A stretch of DNA of 64,000 bases from Acidovorax sp. 69 (GCF_002797445.1 NZ_PGEP01000001.1:1673001-1737000); one strand, 5' to 3'. Shown: positions 36,742-46,401, counted from the first letter of the stretch. Notes: a model not told the origin generated them from the sequence alone. Program-made: numbers and translations.

Positions 36742-37290
36742 ATGCTCTACCAGATCGCCTCATTCCTGCTCGACGTCGTTGGTGGCCTGCTCACGGGGGC
36801 ATGCCTGTTGCGTCTGTATATGCAGCTGCAGCGCGTCTCTTTTTCCAATCCTGTCGGTGGGTTGGTTTTTGCGCTGACAGACTGGCTCATCATGCCCCTG
36901 CGACGCGTAATCCCTCCTGTGGGGCGCTGGGACGTATCGAGTTTGGTGGCTGCTGTGTTGCTGCAGCTGGCGCAGTACCTTGTGTTGACACTGTTGTTGG
37001 GCGCGGCCTCGGCCTGGGCTTGGTTGCCATGGCTGGCATTGTTTGGCCTCGCTCGTGTGGCGGTGTCCGGGCTGATTGGTTTGCTGATCGTCTACGCCGT
37101 CATGTCGTGGGTGCAGGCGAGGTCACCGCTTTCGGATGTGATTGCCCGGCTGTGTGAGCCAATCCTGCGTCCATTTCGCCGCATCGTTCCGCTGGTGGGT
37201 GGTATCGACCTATCGCCGCTGGTGGCGCTGGTGTTGCTCCAGGTCGCGATGATCGTGTTGGGCCATTTGCAGGCCAGCGTAATGCGCTGA
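36742..37290 (+). CDS. YggT family integral membrane protein
   Basis: 182 aa from ATG 36742. Two YggT repeats: the first near LFR-like LRLYMQLQRVSFSNPVGG and TDWLIMPLRRVIPP, the second with SPLSDVIARLCEPILRPFRRIVP and GIDLSPLVALVLLQ. Four to five membrane segments. YggT-family proteins have been linked to osmotic or cation balance and to cell division proteins, but the role here is not established. It diverges from the LON-domain gene with an 80-bp gap. Confidence 0.9.
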   Translation: MLYQIASFLLDVVGGLLTGACLLRLYMQLQRVSFSNPVGGLVFALTDWLIMPLRRVIPPVGRWDVSSLVAAVLLQLAQYLVLTLLLGAASAWAWLPWLALFGLARVAVSGLIGLLIVYAVMSWVQARSPLSDVIARLCEPILRPFRRIVPLVGGIDLSPLVALVLLQVAMIVLGHLQASVMR

Positions 37291-37309
37291 CCTGGAAATA
37301 TTGGTCAAA

Positions 37310-37353
37310 AAGACCTCTAGCGCTTATCTTTAAAGCGCTGAAAGCTATCAAAA
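37310..37353 (-). repeat. Interspersed quasi-palindromic repeat, copy C (yggT-accD)
   Basis: On the minus strand: TTTTGATAGCTTTCAGCGCT then AAAGATAAGCGCTAGAGGTC. It lies just after the YggT stop. Confidence 0.7.
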
Positions 37354-37384
37354 GAATAGTATTTGATGGTGCCTGTACGACACC

Positions 37385-37406
37385 ATGCCCCGTTGATATG
37401 GGGCAT
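37385..37406. terminator. Hairpin between convergent yggT-like gene and accD
   Basis: ATGCCCC (37385-37391) and GGGGCAT (37400-37406) form a 7-bp stem with an 8-nt loop. There is no T-run on either side, so terminator function is uncertain, but it sits where both converging transcripts should end. Confidence 0.4.
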
Positions 37407-37429
37407 CAATCAGTCACACGGCCGCTTGG

Positions 37430-38302
37430 TTACATCACCGCATCGGCCGGCAGGCGCTGCAGCATGGCAAGGCTGCTGGCCACGGTGTTGCGCAACTCAC
37501 GGCGGTCACAGATGAAGTCCACAGCACCCTTGGTCTGCAGAAACTCTGCACGCTGAAAGCCCTCAGGCAAGGTCACGCGCACGGTGGATTCGATCACGCG
37601 CGGGCCTGCAAAGCCGATCAAGGCCTTGGGCTCGGCAATCACGATGTCGCCCACGAAGGCAAAGCCAGCGCTCACGCCGCCCATAGTGGGGTCGGTCAAC
37701 ACGCTGACGTAGGGCAGGCCCTTCTTGGCGAGGCGCGTCAGGGATGCATTGGTCTTGGCCATCTGCATCAGTGACAGCAGGCCTTCTTGCATGCGTGCGC
37801 CGCCGGTGGCGGTAAAGCAGATGAAGGGTACCTTTTGCTCAATGGCGGTTTCCACACCGCGCACAAAGCGCTCGCCCACGACGGAGCCCATGGATCCGCC
37901 CATGAAGTCGAACTCGAAGCAGGCTGCCACCACGTTGATGCTCTTGACCGCGCCACCCATCACGATGAGGGCATCAGTTTCACCGGTGTTTTCCAGCGCT
38001 TCTTTCAGGCGTTCGGGGTACTTGCGGCTGTCCTTGAATTTGAGGGCGTCCACCGGCAGAACTTCCTGGCCGATCTCGTAGCGGCCTTCGGCATCCAGGA
38101 ACGAGTCCAGGCGCGCACGGGCGCCGATGCGGTGGTGGTGGCTGCAGTGGGGGCAAACGTTCTGGTTGTGCTCCAGGTCGGCTTTGTAGAGCACCGTTTC
38201 GCAACTCGGACACTTGATCCACAGGCCTTCCGGCACCTGGCGGCGTTCAGTGGGGTCTGTTTGCTGGATTTTGGAGGGCAGAAGTTTTTCGAGCCAGGAC
38301 AT
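37430..38302 (-). CDS. accD: Acetyl-CoA carboxylase carboxyltransferase subunit beta
   Basis: 290 aa (E. coli 304), start ATG 38302 after a GAGG site. The N-terminal zinc ribbon has Cys31, Cys34, Cys50 and Cys53 (CPSC and CPHC). The carboxyltransferase core follows with [15 protein letters not shown] and TGGARMQEG. With AccA it transfers CO2 from carboxybiotin to acetyl-CoA, starting fatty-acid synthesis. Location after trpFBA is conserved in betaproteobacteria. Confidence 0.97.
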   Translation of the reverse strand: MSWLEKLLPSKIQQTDPTERRQVPEGLWIKCPSCETVLYKADLEHNQNVCPHCSHHHRIGARARLDSFLDAEGRYEIGQEVLPVDALKFKDSRKYPERLKEALENTGETDALIVMGGAVKSINVVAACFEFDFMGGSMGSVVGERFVRGVETAIEQKVPFICFTATGGARMQEGLLSLMQMAKTNASLTRLAKKGLPYVSVLTDPTMGGVSAGFAFVGDIVIAEPKALIGFAGPRVIESTVRVTLPEGFQRAEFLQTKGAVDFICDRRELRNTVASSLAMLQRLPADAVM

Positions 38303-38411
38303 GGTGTTTTCCTCTTCATTGGCACGGCCTGCAGTGAAACTGGTGGGTGTTCACTGGGGGCAGGCCGAGTGTGAATCTGTGGGCGCGCTCCGCAAGGTGC
38401 GCCGGGCTGCA

Positions 38412-39221
38412 TTATGCGTCCAGCGCTTTTCGTATACCGCGCAGAAAGTCAATGGTGAGCGGGACCACTTTGGCATGTTCCTGGTCTTCAATCAGCTGGA
38501 TGATGCGGCTGCCGATCACCACGGCGTCCGCCACCTTGCCAATGGCCTGGGCTGTGGCGGCATCCCGGATGCCGAAGCCCACACCCACCGGGATGTGCAC
38601 ATGCTGGCGGATGCGCGGCAACATTTGCTCCACAGCCGCAGTGTCGAGCGCACCGGAGCCCGTGACACCCTTGAGCGACACGTAGTACACATAGCCACTG
38701 GCGACGCGGGCCACTTGGGCCATGCGTTCGTCCGTGCTGGTGGGGGCCAGCAGGAAGATCAGGTCCATGCCGTGAGCGCGCAGACTGGCGGCGAAGGCTT
38801 CGCATTCCTCCGGTGGATAGTCCACGATGAGAACGCCGTCCACACCGGCGGCGGCAGAGTCACGCACAAATGCGCCGATGCCGTGCTTCTGGTCGTAGCG
38901 TTCCACGGGATTGGCGTAGCCCATGAGTACCACCGGCGTGGTGCTGTTGCGCTTGCGGAATTCGCGCACATGGTCCAGCACCTGCACCATGCCGATGCCC
39001 AGGCTGAGGGCTTTCTCGCCCGCCTTCTGGATGACGGGGCCGTCGGCCATGGGGTCAGAGAAGGGCACGCCCAACTCAATGACATCAGCTCCGGCCTCGA
39101 CCATGCCGTGCATGAGGGCGGGTGTGATGTCGGCAAACGGGTAGCCTGCAGTCACATAGGGAATCAGCGCTTTGCGGCCCTGGGCCTGGAGCGCAGAGAA
39201 GGTCGAATCGATACGGCTCAT
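38412..39221 (-). CDS. trpA: Tryptophan synthase alpha chain
   Basis: 269 aa. ATG 39221 overlaps the trpB stop and follows AAGGTGG; an upstream ATG-less extension is not needed. Catalytic Glu49 ([13 protein letters not shown]) and Asp60 (PMADGP) are in the canonical positions. It cleaves indole-3-glycerol phosphate and passes indole to TrpB. No trp leader peptide was seen before trpF. Confidence 0.97.
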   Translation of the reverse strand: MSRIDSTFSALQAQGRKALIPYVTAGYPFADITPALMHGMVEAGADVIELGVPFSDPMADGPVIQKAGEKALSLGIGMVQVLDHVREFRKRNSTTPVVLMGYANPVERYDQKHGIGAFVRDSAAAGVDGVLIVDYPPEECEAFAASLRAHGMDLIFLLAPTSTDERMAQVARVASGYVYYVSLKGVTGSGALDTAAVEQMLPRIRQHVHIPVGVGFGIRDAATAQAIGKVADAVVIGSRIIQLIEDQEHAKVVPLTIDFLRGIRKALDA

Positions 39222-40504
39222 TGTTTGACCACCTTGATAGCTTGCTCGCCGCCCTTGACGGACTGGCCTTGGCAACTGGGGCGACAGTAAAAATCTGCGC
39301 CGCTGAGGTCAGCCACAGTACCGATATCCTTGTCGCCCCGGCCCGAGAGGTTGACGAGAATGGACTGGTCGGCGCGCATGGTTTTGGCCAGCTTCATGGC
39401 GTAGGCCACGGCATGGCTGGATTCGAGCGCGGGGATGATGCCCTCGGTGCGGCACAGGTAATGAAAGGCGTCCAGCGCTTCCTGGTCGGTGATGCCCACA
39501 TATTCGGCACGCCCGATTTCCTGCAGCCACGCGTGTTCTGGCCCCACGCCAGGGTAGTCCAGCCCGGCGCTGATGCTGTGGGTTTCTGTGATCTGACCGT
39601 TGTCGTCCTGCAAGATGAAGGTGCGGTTGCCATGCAGCACGCCCGCGCTGCCTTTTTGCAGCGATGCCGAGTGTTTGCCTGAGTCCAGTCCCTCACCAGC
39701 CGCTTCTACACCGATCAGGCGGGTTTTTTCGAAAGGGATGTAGGGGTGAAAAATCCCCATCGCGTTGCTGCCACCGCCCACGCAGGCGATCACTACATCG
39801 GGCTGCTCGCCCAGCACCTTCTGTTCGGTCAGCATGGCGGGCATTTGCTCGATGCATTCCTTGCCGATGATGCTTTGGAAATCGCGCACTATCATGGGGT
39901 AGGGGTGGGGGCCCGCCACCGTGCCGATGATGTAGAAGGTGTTGTCCACATTGGCCACCCAGTCACGCATGGCTTCGTTGAGCGCGTCCTTCAGGGTCTT
40001 GCTGCCCGACTCCACGGGAACCACGGTGGCACCCAAGAGCTTCATGCGGTAGACGTTGGGGCTTTGACGTTTGACGTCCTCAGCACCCATGTACACCACA
40101 CATTCCAGTCCGTATCGGGCGCAAATCGTGGCTGTGGCCACACCGTGCTGGCCCGCGCCGGTTTCGGCAATCACGCGGGGCTTGCCCATGCGTTTGGCGA
40201 GCATGGCCTGGCCGATCACGTTGTTGATCTTGTGGGCGCCGGTGTGGTTCAGGTCCTCACGTTTGAGGTAAATCTGCGCGCCACCCATTTCGCGGCTGGT
40301 GCGGGCCGCGTGGTACACGGGGGAGGGGCGGCCCACGAAATGCTTGAGTTCGTAGTGGAACTCGGCCAGGAACTCAGGGTCGTTCCGGTAGCGCGCGTAA
40401 GTTTCGCGCAGTTCCTGGATCGCGTGGGTCAGGGTTTCGCTGACAAAACTGCCGCCGTAGGGCCCAAAGTGGCCCGAGGGATCAGGTTGCTGATAGGAAT
40501 TCAT
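39218..40504 (-). CDS. trpB: Tryptophan synthase beta chain
   Basis: 428 aa. ATG 40504 gives [20 protein letters not shown]; the open frame upstream overlaps trpF. The PLP lysine is Lys92 in [10 protein letters not shown], and the GGGSNAMG phosphate loop is present. It condenses indole with serine. The start lies 23 bp inside the trpF end, so the trpF-trpB-trpA genes are translationally coupled. Confidence 0.97.
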   Translation of the reverse strand: MNSYQQPDPSGHFGPYGGSFVSETLTHAIQELRETYARYRNDPEFLAEFHYELKHFVGRPSPVYHAARTSREMGGAQIYLKREDLNHTGAHKINNVIGQAMLAKRMGKPRVIAETGAGQHGVATATICARYGLECVVYMGAEDVKRQSPNVYRMKLLGATVVPVESGSKTLKDALNEAMRDWVANVDNTFYIIGTVAGPHPYPMIVRDFQSIIGKECIEQMPAMLTEQKVLGEQPDVVIACVGGGSNAMGIFHPYIPFEKTRLIGVEAAGEGLDSGKHSASLQKGSAGVLHGNRTFILQDDNGQITETHSISAGLDYPGVGPEHAWLQEIGRAEYVGITDQEALDAFHYLCRTEGIIPALESSHAVAYAMKLAKTMRADQSILVNLSGRGDKDIGTVADLSGADFYCRPSCQGQSVKGGEQAIKVVKQ

Positions 40505-41237
40505 GGGGGTTCTTCGCAAGTTGTGCATCGGCCGCACGCACGGCGGCTACGAAACGTTGAATTTTTTCGGCGTCCTTGATGCCCCTGATGGGTTTGCCAT
40601 CGGGGCCGCTGGCTTCGACGCCTGAACTGACATCAACCGCCAGCGTCTTGCAACGCGGGCGGACTTGCAAAATGCCATCGGTCACGTTTGCAGGCGTGAG
40701 TCCACCAGACAAAACGAGGTGAGAGTTGACGCTTGGTGGAAGGAGTGACCAATTGAATGCCTTGCCACTTCCGCCATAACCGTCGACATGGGCGTCGAGC
40801 AGGATGGCTTGGGCGTGAGAGTAATCGTGGGCGTATTTTACGAGGTCAAACCCGGCCGCACCGTCGCCCAGGGGAATTCGTGCCGCGCGCAGGTAGGGCC
40901 GCGCGCCTTGGTGGGTGGCGGTCAGGCAGTCCTGTGGAGATTCATCACCATGAAATTGGACTGTTGCGCCCGCTATCAAAGCGCTGGCAGCTATCACATT
41001 AGTAGTAGCCTCGTTCACGAACAGCAAAACTGGCGTCACAAAAGGAGGCAGGCGGCGGGCCAGTTCGGCAGCACGCTCAGGGGTCACAGCGCGTGGGCTG
41101 GGGGCGTACAGCACGAACCCCACGGCGTCAGCACCGGCCGCCACGGCGGCATCGACGTCTTGCTCGCGGGTCAGTCCGCAGATTTTGATGCGGGTGCGCG
41201 AAGCGGAGAGCGTGGGGGCAATCTTTTCAGCATTCAT
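40482..41237 (-). CDS. trpF: Phosphoribosylanthranilate isomerase
   Basis: 251 aa. ATG 41237 overlaps the truA stop (ATGA). The general-base Cys20 is in [12 protein letters not shown] and the general-acid Asp in [10 protein letters not shown]. It isomerises PRA in tryptophan synthesis. The segment [18 protein letters not shown] is encoded by sequence matching the interspersed repeat family (40953-41000), with rare-looking codons such as ATA. Overall length and spacing match normal TrpF, so the gene is probably functional. Confidence 0.95.
   Translation of the reverse strand: MNAEKIAPTLSASRTRIKICGLTREQDVDAAVAAGADAVGFVLYAPSPRAVTPERAAELARRLPPFVTPVLLFVNEATTNVIAASALIAGATVQFHGDESPQDCLTATHQGARPYLRAARIPLGDGAAGFDLVKYAHDYSHAQAILLDAHVDGYGGSGKAFNWSLLPPSVNSHLVLSGGLTPANVTDGILQVRPRCKTLAVDVSSGVEASGPDGKPIRGIKDAEKIQRFVAAVRAADAQLAKNPHEFLSAT
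40953..41000 (-). repeat. Interspersed repeat, copy E, inside trpF
   Basis: On the minus strand: AATGTGATAGCTGCCAGCGCTT, then a diverged right arm ending GCAACAGTCCAATTT. The left arm and the CAGTCCAATTT end match intergenic copies A and D. It is read in frame as part of TrpF. Confidence 0.6.
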
Positions 41238-42109
41238 GGCAGCCAATCATACGCAGCCGTGCGCTGGGGCAGTCCCCAGGTGGCGTCATAGATTGGCCCT
41301 TGAAAATACAGCCCATCCGGGGAGAACGTCGGCGCCGCCGCATCGCGTGATTTGGCCGCGAGCACTTGTGCGATCCATCCGGGGGGCTGGTTGCCCTGAC
41401 CTATCGCAATGAGGCAGCCCATGATGTTGCGGATCATGTGGTGCAAAAAGGCGTTGGCTTCGAATTCAAAACGCCAATAGCAGGGGCTCCAGCCCAGTTC
41501 TGGGTGGGGCTCGCTCAGGCCGCGGCGGGCAATGTCGATGCGTCGTAGCGTTTTGATGGGCGACTTGGCCTGGCATGCCGAGGCCCGGAATGAAGTGAAG
41601 TCATGTTCACCCAGCAACTGATCTGCGGCTTGCCGCATTGCATCATGATCCAGCGGGTGGTAAACCCAGCCCACCCGCCCGGCATCCACGCTGGGCCGCA
41701 CGGGCGATTGCAGCAGCACGTAAGCGTAGCGCCGCGCCACAGCACTGGCGCGGGCGTGAAAATGGTGGGGCACGGACTGGGCCCACTGCACAGCGATGTC
41801 AGCGGGCAGGAAGGTGTTGGTGCCGCGCACCCAGGACGATGAAGGTCGCTGCAGCGGTGTGTCGAAGTGCACGACCTGCATCAGGCCATGCACGCCGGCG
41901 TCTGTGCGGCCAGCACACAGGGTGCTCACAGGGTGCGTGGCAAAGCGGCCCAAGGCCGCTTCGAGTTTGTCTTGAACCGTGTTTCGAGACAACTGGCTTT
42001 GCCAGCCACTATAGGTCTGACCGTTGTAACTGACACCCAGCGCCACCCTTGTCATGGCGTGGCCCGGGGTCGGAGCGGTTGAAAGGCTTGCTTGCCGCAG
42101 GGGCTGCAT
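41234..42109 (-). CDS. truA: tRNA pseudouridine(38-40) synthase
   Basis: 291 aa from ATG 42109, which overlaps the fimV stop (TGATG); ATG 42055 would remove 18 residues and start close to the conserved RVALGVSYNG. The catalytic Asp70 is in CAGRTDAGVHG. TruA modifies positions 38-40 of many tRNAs. The fimV-truA-trpF order is conserved in this group. Confidence 0.95.
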   Translation of the reverse strand: MQPLRQASLSTAPTPGHAMTRVALGVSYNGQTYSGWQSQLSRNTVQDKLEAALGRFATHPVSTLCAGRTDAGVHGLMQVVHFDTPLQRPSSSWVRGTNTFLPADIAVQWAQSVPHHFHARASAVARRYAYVLLQSPVRPSVDAGRVGWVYHPLDHDAMRQAADQLLGEHDFTSFRASACQAKSPIKTLRRIDIARRGLSEPHPELGWSPCYWRFEFEANAFLHHMIRNIMGCLIAIGQGNQPPGWIAQVLAAKSRDAAAPTFSPDGLYFQGPIYDATWGLPQRTAAYDWLP

Positions 42110-44778
42110 CAGCCCAATTCGGCCAGCATGCGCTGCGCCCGGGTTTTGAGCGCCCCGCTGGACTCTGCCACAACTTCTTCAATCAGCGTACGGGCGCCGT
42201 CGGTGTCGCCAATGGCATTGAACTCTTCGGCCAGGGCCAGTTTGGTGGCCAGCGGGTCATCTTGGGCAGCGGCTGAACCATCATCTGTGAACTCAGGCGC
42301 TGGCGCGGTCATCTTGGCCGCAGGGGCTGCCATGGGTTTGGATGGTGCATTCAAGTCCAGCGACAGCTCTCCGAGATCAAACTCCATGGGGCCGGAGTCC
42401 TTGGCGTCACCCGTCAGTGGCATTGGGCCTGACGGGGCCATGCTCAGATCATCTGCGCTCGGGAAGTCCAGGTCGGCGACAGGAGGGGCCGCCATCATGG
42501 GGCTGGAAGTCGTGTCTTGGCCACTCCATGCGGGGGCAGTCGCGGAGGTGATATCCGGCAGGTCCAGTTCCGGACGCAGCGTTTGGGGTTCGTCTGCCTC
42601 TGGGGTGGTACTGCGGTTGGCAGCGGCAGCGGCCGCTGCTGCAAATCCGCCCGCCGCTGCGGGTGGTGCGTCGGTCAATGCATCGTCGGGCAAGTCCAGG
42701 TCCAGGTCGAGATCGAGGTCTGGAGGCAATGCGGCACCTGGGTTGCCCGCACCCGTGAAGGTGCTGGCAAAACCGCCGGGCGGCAGCGATGGAGACTCGT
42801 CTTCGCCCATGCCTGGACGACCGCCAGGTTGGTAGATGCGGTTCTCGGGCTCCAGGTCGCGGCCTAACTCGGCAATGCGCGCCCAATCGGGGCCTTCACC
42901 TTGTGTCAGCTTGAAGACCTCGCCAGCGACAGCTTCCAGGGCCTTGCGGTCCTGGCGTTTGGCATAGATCTCGCCGAGTTTGACGTGTACGGAGACGCGG
43001 CCGGGGTTGTGGCGCACAGCCTCTTTCAGGATTTCTTCTGCCTGCAGGTCTCGGCCGTAGGCGAGGTACACGTCGGCTTCCGCCACAGGGTCCACGTCGC
43101 CACCGGCATCCAGTTGGCTGGGCGAGTAAGCCATGGAAGAACCCGTGGTCATCTCGCTGTTGGCCGTGTCCACACGCTGACCGCCACTGGCGCCGAAGAA
43201 CGAGTCAGGCTGGATGCGGCTTTCAAGGAAAGAGCTGTCCACGCCACCGTTTTGACGGCGCCGTTGCACGACGCGGTATGCACCAAATCCCAACAGAGCG
43301 GCCACCAGAATACCGCCGCCGATGGGCAGGAGTGGGTCGTCCATGAGACCTGCCAGGAAGCCAGGCTCTTCGGCTGGGGCTGGGGCCGGTACGGGTTTTG
43401 GTTTCGGGGCAGGCGGCGCAGGGACAGCTGGTGCTTCTGCTGCAGGCGCCGAGGCGGCTTCCGCAGGAACAGTGACCTCAGACGCAGCACTGTTGGCGGG
43501 GACGGGGGTAGATGCTGGAGTTTCAGGCGCAGGTGGAGCGGTGGGTGTGGCGGGCACCGCCGGCGTTTGTACAGCGACCCCTGCCGGGGCGCTGGCCGTG
43601 CCTGCAGCAGCAGCGGCTGCACCACCTGCAGCAGCGCTGGCTGCGCTCAGTTTGTTCAGGTCGGTGATGTTCTTGGACAACTCCGCCATCCGGGTGGCTG
43701 CTTCTCCTGCCTGTTTGTCTTTGGCGACCTGCTCTTCGGCCGCCTTTTGGCCCTTGACAGAACCTTTGGACAGCGTGAGCTTGTCCGGCGCAGCGGTGGC
43801 GGGTTTCTTGTCCTCCACCTTGGTCTGAACGGCTCCGGAAGCAGAGCGTTGCGCCGCAGCGACTTCTGTCGTGGGGGCTGCGCCCGCAAGTTTGCGGCGG
43901 AAATCATTGAAATCGCGCGCTTGCGCCGCGAGAATCTGCCGTGCCTCGGGGGCCGTGGTGGACTGGGCTGCAGCCTGATCTGGCATTTGCAGAACCGCAC
44001 CGGCCTTGAGGCGGTTGACGTTGCCCTGGATGAAGGCGTCAGGGTTGGATCGCATCATGGCGACCAGCATTTGGTCGAGCGAGACGCCTGCAGGTTTGTA
44101 AGTGCTGGCAATGCGGCCGGCCGTGTCGCCCGCTTGCACTGCCACGCCGTCGGTAGGGGTTGCGCGTGGCGCAGCAGTCGCAGCCGCTGGCCGAGAGGCC
44201 GCAGGCTCTGTGGCCCGAGGGGCTGCTGCGGGCGCTCGTACTGCGGGCGCTTGTGTCGCCGATGGCGCTGAAATCTGTGGCGATGCAGTCACCGCAGGGG
44301 CTGCGCGGCGCAGCGTTGGCGGGTCGAACAGCATGGTGTAGCTGCGCACGATGCGGCCAGATCCCCAATTGGCGTCCAGGACCAGATCCAGGAAGGGTTC
44401 GTTGACTGGGCGATCACTTGATAAGCGAAGGACCGCCGTACCATCCGGCCGGCGCTGCAGTTGAATCTGCAGGTTGTTCATCGTTTGCGTGTATTCCATG
44501 CCCTGCGAGCGGAAGACCTCTGGGGCTGCCGTGGTGGCGCGCAAAGTGTCGGCTTCTGCCGGTGTGATCTGGGGCAGGTCAATTTCAGCGCGCAGGGGCT
44601 CGCCCAAAGCCGACTGCACGGTAATACGGCCCAATGCCAGAGCGGATGCATCGCTGGCATAGAAACCAGCAGAAGCGACGGCCGCAGCCGCCAAGACAGA
44701 AAATTTCCAACGATGCATGTTTGCGAACAACTGATTAGGATTTTTTGCGGCTCGGACGAGCGATGCTTTTTTTCTCAT
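42109..44778 (-). CDS. fimV: FimV/HubP-family polar landmark protein
   Basis: 889 aa from ATG 44778, which has a GGGGAT site and a good promoter 35 nt upstream; ATG 44718 (MHRWKFSV) is an alternative closer to usual family starts. Signal peptide, then the FimV N-terminal domain (ALALGRITVQSALGEPLRAE), a LysM domain (VQAGDTAGRIASTYKP), a long Ala/Pro-rich stretch, one membrane helix (PIGGGILVAALLGFGAYRVV), an acidic cytoplasmic region with a TPR unit (AEEILKEAVRHNPG) and the C-terminal FimV motif. It organises poles and type IV pili, linking it to the pilus operon at 53 kb. Confidence 0.93.
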   Translation of the reverse strand: MRKKASLVRAAKNPNQLFANMHRWKFSVLAAAAVASAGFYASDASALALGRITVQSALGEPLRAEIDLPQITPAEADTLRATTAAPEVFRSQGMEYTQTMNNLQIQLQRRPDGTAVLRLSSDRPVNEPFLDLVLDANWGSGRIVRSYTMLFDPPTLRRAAPAVTASPQISAPSATQAPAVRAPAAAPRATEPAASRPAAATAAPRATPTDGVAVQAGDTAGRIASTYKPAGVSLDQMLVAMMRSNPDAFIQGNVNRLKAGAVLQMPDQAAAQSTTAPEARQILAAQARDFNDFRRKLAGAAPTTEVAAAQRSASGAVQTKVEDKKPATAAPDKLTLSKGSVKGQKAAEEQVAKDKQAGEAATRMAELSKNITDLNKLSAASAAAGGAAAAAAGTASAPAGVAVQTPAVPATPTAPPAPETPASTPVPANSAASEVTVPAEAASAPAAEAPAVPAPPAPKPKPVPAPAPAEEPGFLAGLMDDPLLPIGGGILVAALLGFGAYRVVQRRRQNGGVDSSFLESRIQPDSFFGASGGQRVDTANSEMTTGSSMAYSPSQLDAGGDVDPVAEADVYLAYGRDLQAEEILKEAVRHNPGRVSVHVKLGEIYAKRQDRKALEAVAGEVFKLTQGEGPDWARIAELGRDLEPENRIYQPGGRPGMGEDESPSLPPGGFASTFTGAGNPGAALPPDLDLDLDLDLPDDALTDAPPAAAGGFAAAAAAAANRSTTPEADEPQTLRPELDLPDITSATAPAWSGQDTTSSPMMAAPPVADLDFPSADDLSMAPSGPMPLTGDAKDSGPMEFDLGELSLDLNAPSKPMAAPAAKMTAPAPEFTDDGSAAAQDDPLATKLALAEEFNAIGDTDGARTLIEEVVAESSGALKTRAQRMLAELG

Positions 44779-44819
44779 GGTCTGATCCCCGCCCCGGCGC
44801 GTGAAAATATGTAAAAAGC

Positions 44820-44848
44820 ACCATAGCATCAATGTTTTGCACTGACAA
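44820..44848 (-). promoter_or_regulatory. fimV: Sigma-70 promoter for fimV-truA-trpFBA
   Basis: On the minus strand TTGTCA (44848-44843), a 17-bp spacer and TATGGT (44825-44820). A start near 44813 would leave a leader of about 35 nt before ATG 44778. Confidence 0.65.
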
Positions 44849-44958
44849 GCTGAGGTGGCTCTGAAGCTTTGAGTGGGGTGTCAGTGCCCCACCTTGGGGC
44901 ATACAGATGTTGCCAATTGCCAACGTAGCGTAACTGAGTGTGTCCTGGTGCTGGGCGT

Positions 44959-44991
44959 AAAAAAGCGCGCGCAATGGAGTTGCGCGCGCTT
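44959..44991 (-). terminator. Intrinsic terminator after asd
   Basis: AAGCGCGCGCAA (44963-44974) and TTGCGCGCGCTT (44980-44991) form a perfect 12-bp stem with a 5-nt loop, followed on the minus strand by six T (44964-44959). It sits 17 bp after the asd stop. Confidence 0.9.
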
Positions 44992-45007
44992 GGCTGGGGG
45001 CGGCTTA

Positions 45008-46141
45008 TCAAGCGCCCAGCAAGATGCGCAGCATGCGGCGCAGTGGTTCGGCCGCGCCCCACAGCAGTTGGTCGCCAATCGTGAATGCACCCACATATTC
45101 AGGTCCCATGGCCAGCTTGCGGATGCGGCCCACAGGGATGGTCATGGTGCCGGTCACGGCCACGGGGGTCAGGTCCTTGATGGTGGCTTCGCGGGTGTTG
45201 GGCACCACTTTCACCCACTGGTTGTCGGCGGCGATCATGGCTTCCAGGTCGGCCACGGGCACGTCCTTCTTGAGCTTGAAGGTCAGTGCCTGGCTGTGGC
45301 AGCGCATGGCGCCGACGCGCACGCAGAAACCATCGACTGGGATGGCAGCCGTGTCAAAGCCTTCACCCATGCCGAGGATCTTGTTGGTCTCGGCCATGCC
45401 CTTCCATTCTTCCTTGGACATGCCATTGCCCAGATCCTTATCGATCCAGGGGATCAATGAGCCGCCCAGGGGCACACCAAAGTTGGCAGTTTCAGCGCCG
45501 GTCAGGGCGCGCTGCTTGGCGATGACCTTGCGGTCGATTTCCAGGATGGCGCTCTTGGGGTCGTCCAGCAGCGACTTCACTTCGGCGTTCAGCGTGCCGT
45601 ATTGCGTGAGCAATTCGCGCATGTGCTGCGCCCCGCCGCCCGATGCCGCCTGGTAGGTCTGGGTGCTCATCCACTCCACCAGGCCGGCCTTGTACAGCGC
45701 GCCCACACCCATCAGCATGCAGCTCACGGTGCAGTTGCCGCCCACCCAGTTCTTGCCGCCGTGGGCCAGCGCGTCCTTGATGACGGGCATGTTCACGGGG
45801 TCCAGGATGATGACGGCGTCCTTTTCCATGCGCAGCGTGGAGGCCGCGTCAATCCAGTGGCCGTTCCAGCCGGCAGCGCGCAGCTTGGGGAAAACATCGG
45901 AGGTGTACTCGCCGCCCTGGGCGGTGATGATGATGTCGCAGCGCTTCAGTGCGTCGATGTTGAAGGCGTCTTGCAGGGTCGTTTCGTTCTTGGCCTGCGC
46001 AGGGGCCTTGCCGCCTGCGTTGGACGTGGAGAAGAACAATGGCTCAATCAGATCGAAGTCTTTTTCTTCAATCATGCGGTCCATCAACACCGAGCCGACC
46101 ATGCCGCGCCAGCCGACCAAACCTACCAACTTGTTGCTCAT
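45008..46141 (-). CDS. asd: Aspartate-semialdehyde dehydrogenase
   Basis: 377 aa, ATG 46141 after GAAAGGG. The Rossmann motif [11 protein letters not shown] and the nucleophile Cys137 in VGGNCTVS place it in the Gram-negative Asd branch, with the active His in RCHSQALT. It makes aspartate semialdehyde, the branch point for lysine, methionine, threonine and isoleucine, and for diaminopimelate. A long leader of about 195 nt with a Thr/Ile/Lys-rich peptide and alternate hairpins precedes it, so expression is probably controlled by attenuation. Confidence 0.97.
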   Translation of the reverse strand: MSNKLVGLVGWRGMVGSVLMDRMIEEKDFDLIEPLFFSTSNAGGKAPAQAKNETTLQDAFNIDALKRCDIIITAQGGEYTSDVFPKLRAAGWNGHWIDAASTLRMEKDAVIILDPVNMPVIKDALAHGGKNWVGGNCTVSCMLMGVGALYKAGLVEWMSTQTYQAASGGGAQHMRELLTQYGTLNAEVKSLLDDPKSAILEIDRKVIAKQRALTGAETANFGVPLGGSLIPWIDKDLGNGMSKEEWKGMAETNKILGMGEGFDTAAIPVDGFCVRVGAMRCHSQALTFKLKKDVPVADLEAMIAADNQWVKVVPNTREATIKDLTPVAVTGTMTIPVGRIRKLAMGPEYVGAFTIGDQLLWGAAEPLRRMLRILLGA

Positions 46142-46160
46142 TTCAACGCCCTTTCAGATT

Positions 46161-46231
46161 AAGAAACAGTGCCAGACCGGACTGCTCGCCTGGCTCGTCA
46201 GAGGCCAGGAGGGGCGCACGACGAACCAGGC
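46161..46231 (-). promoter_or_regulatory. asd: Candidate asd attenuator: antiterminator and terminator hairpins
   Basis: Read on the minus strand, arm 2 GCCTGGTTCGTC (46231-46220) begins 4 nt after the leader stop. Arm 3 GACGAGCCAGGC (46199-46188) pairs with it over 12 positions with one G-U. The last seven bases of arm 3, GCCAGGC, can instead pair with arm 4 GTCTGGC (46177-46171), a 7-bp stem followed by ACTGTTTCTTAATC. The two stems exclude each other. A ribosome finishing the leader would cover arm 2 and favour the second stem; one stalled at the Thr codons would leave arm 2 free. Confidence 0.7.
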
Positions 46232-46235
46232 TGAG

Positions 46236-46337
46236 TCAGCCCTTAATGGTCGTGGTTTTGGTGATGGTTGCGCGCGCAGCAACACCGGCCGTGGCGGCGG
46301 GTGCAAGGCTCAGGGTGAACGTGTGGGCGGCAAACAT
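46236..46337 (-). CDS. Candidate asd leader peptide (33 aa, Thr/Ile/Lys-rich)
   Basis: ATG 46337 to TGA 46236. The peptide ends ATITKTTTIKG, that is five Thr, two Ile and two Lys within eleven residues just before the stop, much like the E. coli thr-operon leader. Thr, Ile and Lys are all end products of the pathway that starts through Asd. No Shine-Dalgarno is seen: the start codon is 9 nt after a TATAAT box, so the message may be leaderless. The attenuator hairpins follow directly. Confidence 0.65.
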   Translation of the reverse strand: MFAAHTFTLSLAPAATAGVAARATITKTTTIKG

Positions 46338-46346
46338 TGGGGTGGG

Positions 46347-46352
46347 ATTATA
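46347..46352 (-). promoter_or_regulatory. TATAAT box upstream of the asd leader
   Basis: A perfect TATAAT on the minus strand, 9 nt before the leader ATG. No recognisable -35 at 16-18 bp (the sequence there is GC-rich), so an activator or a different promoter may be involved. Confidence 0.45.
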
Positions 46353-46401
46353 CCGACAGCCCCGTCGTGGCCGTGTGATGGCAGCGCTTCACAGGCGCCG
46401 A

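Noticed and set aside
42901..44271. Long + strand frame of 456 codons opposite fimV
   Set aside because: It is the reverse shadow of the Ala/Pro-rich fimV coding sequence; composition is Cys/Gly/Arg-rich with no family resemblance.
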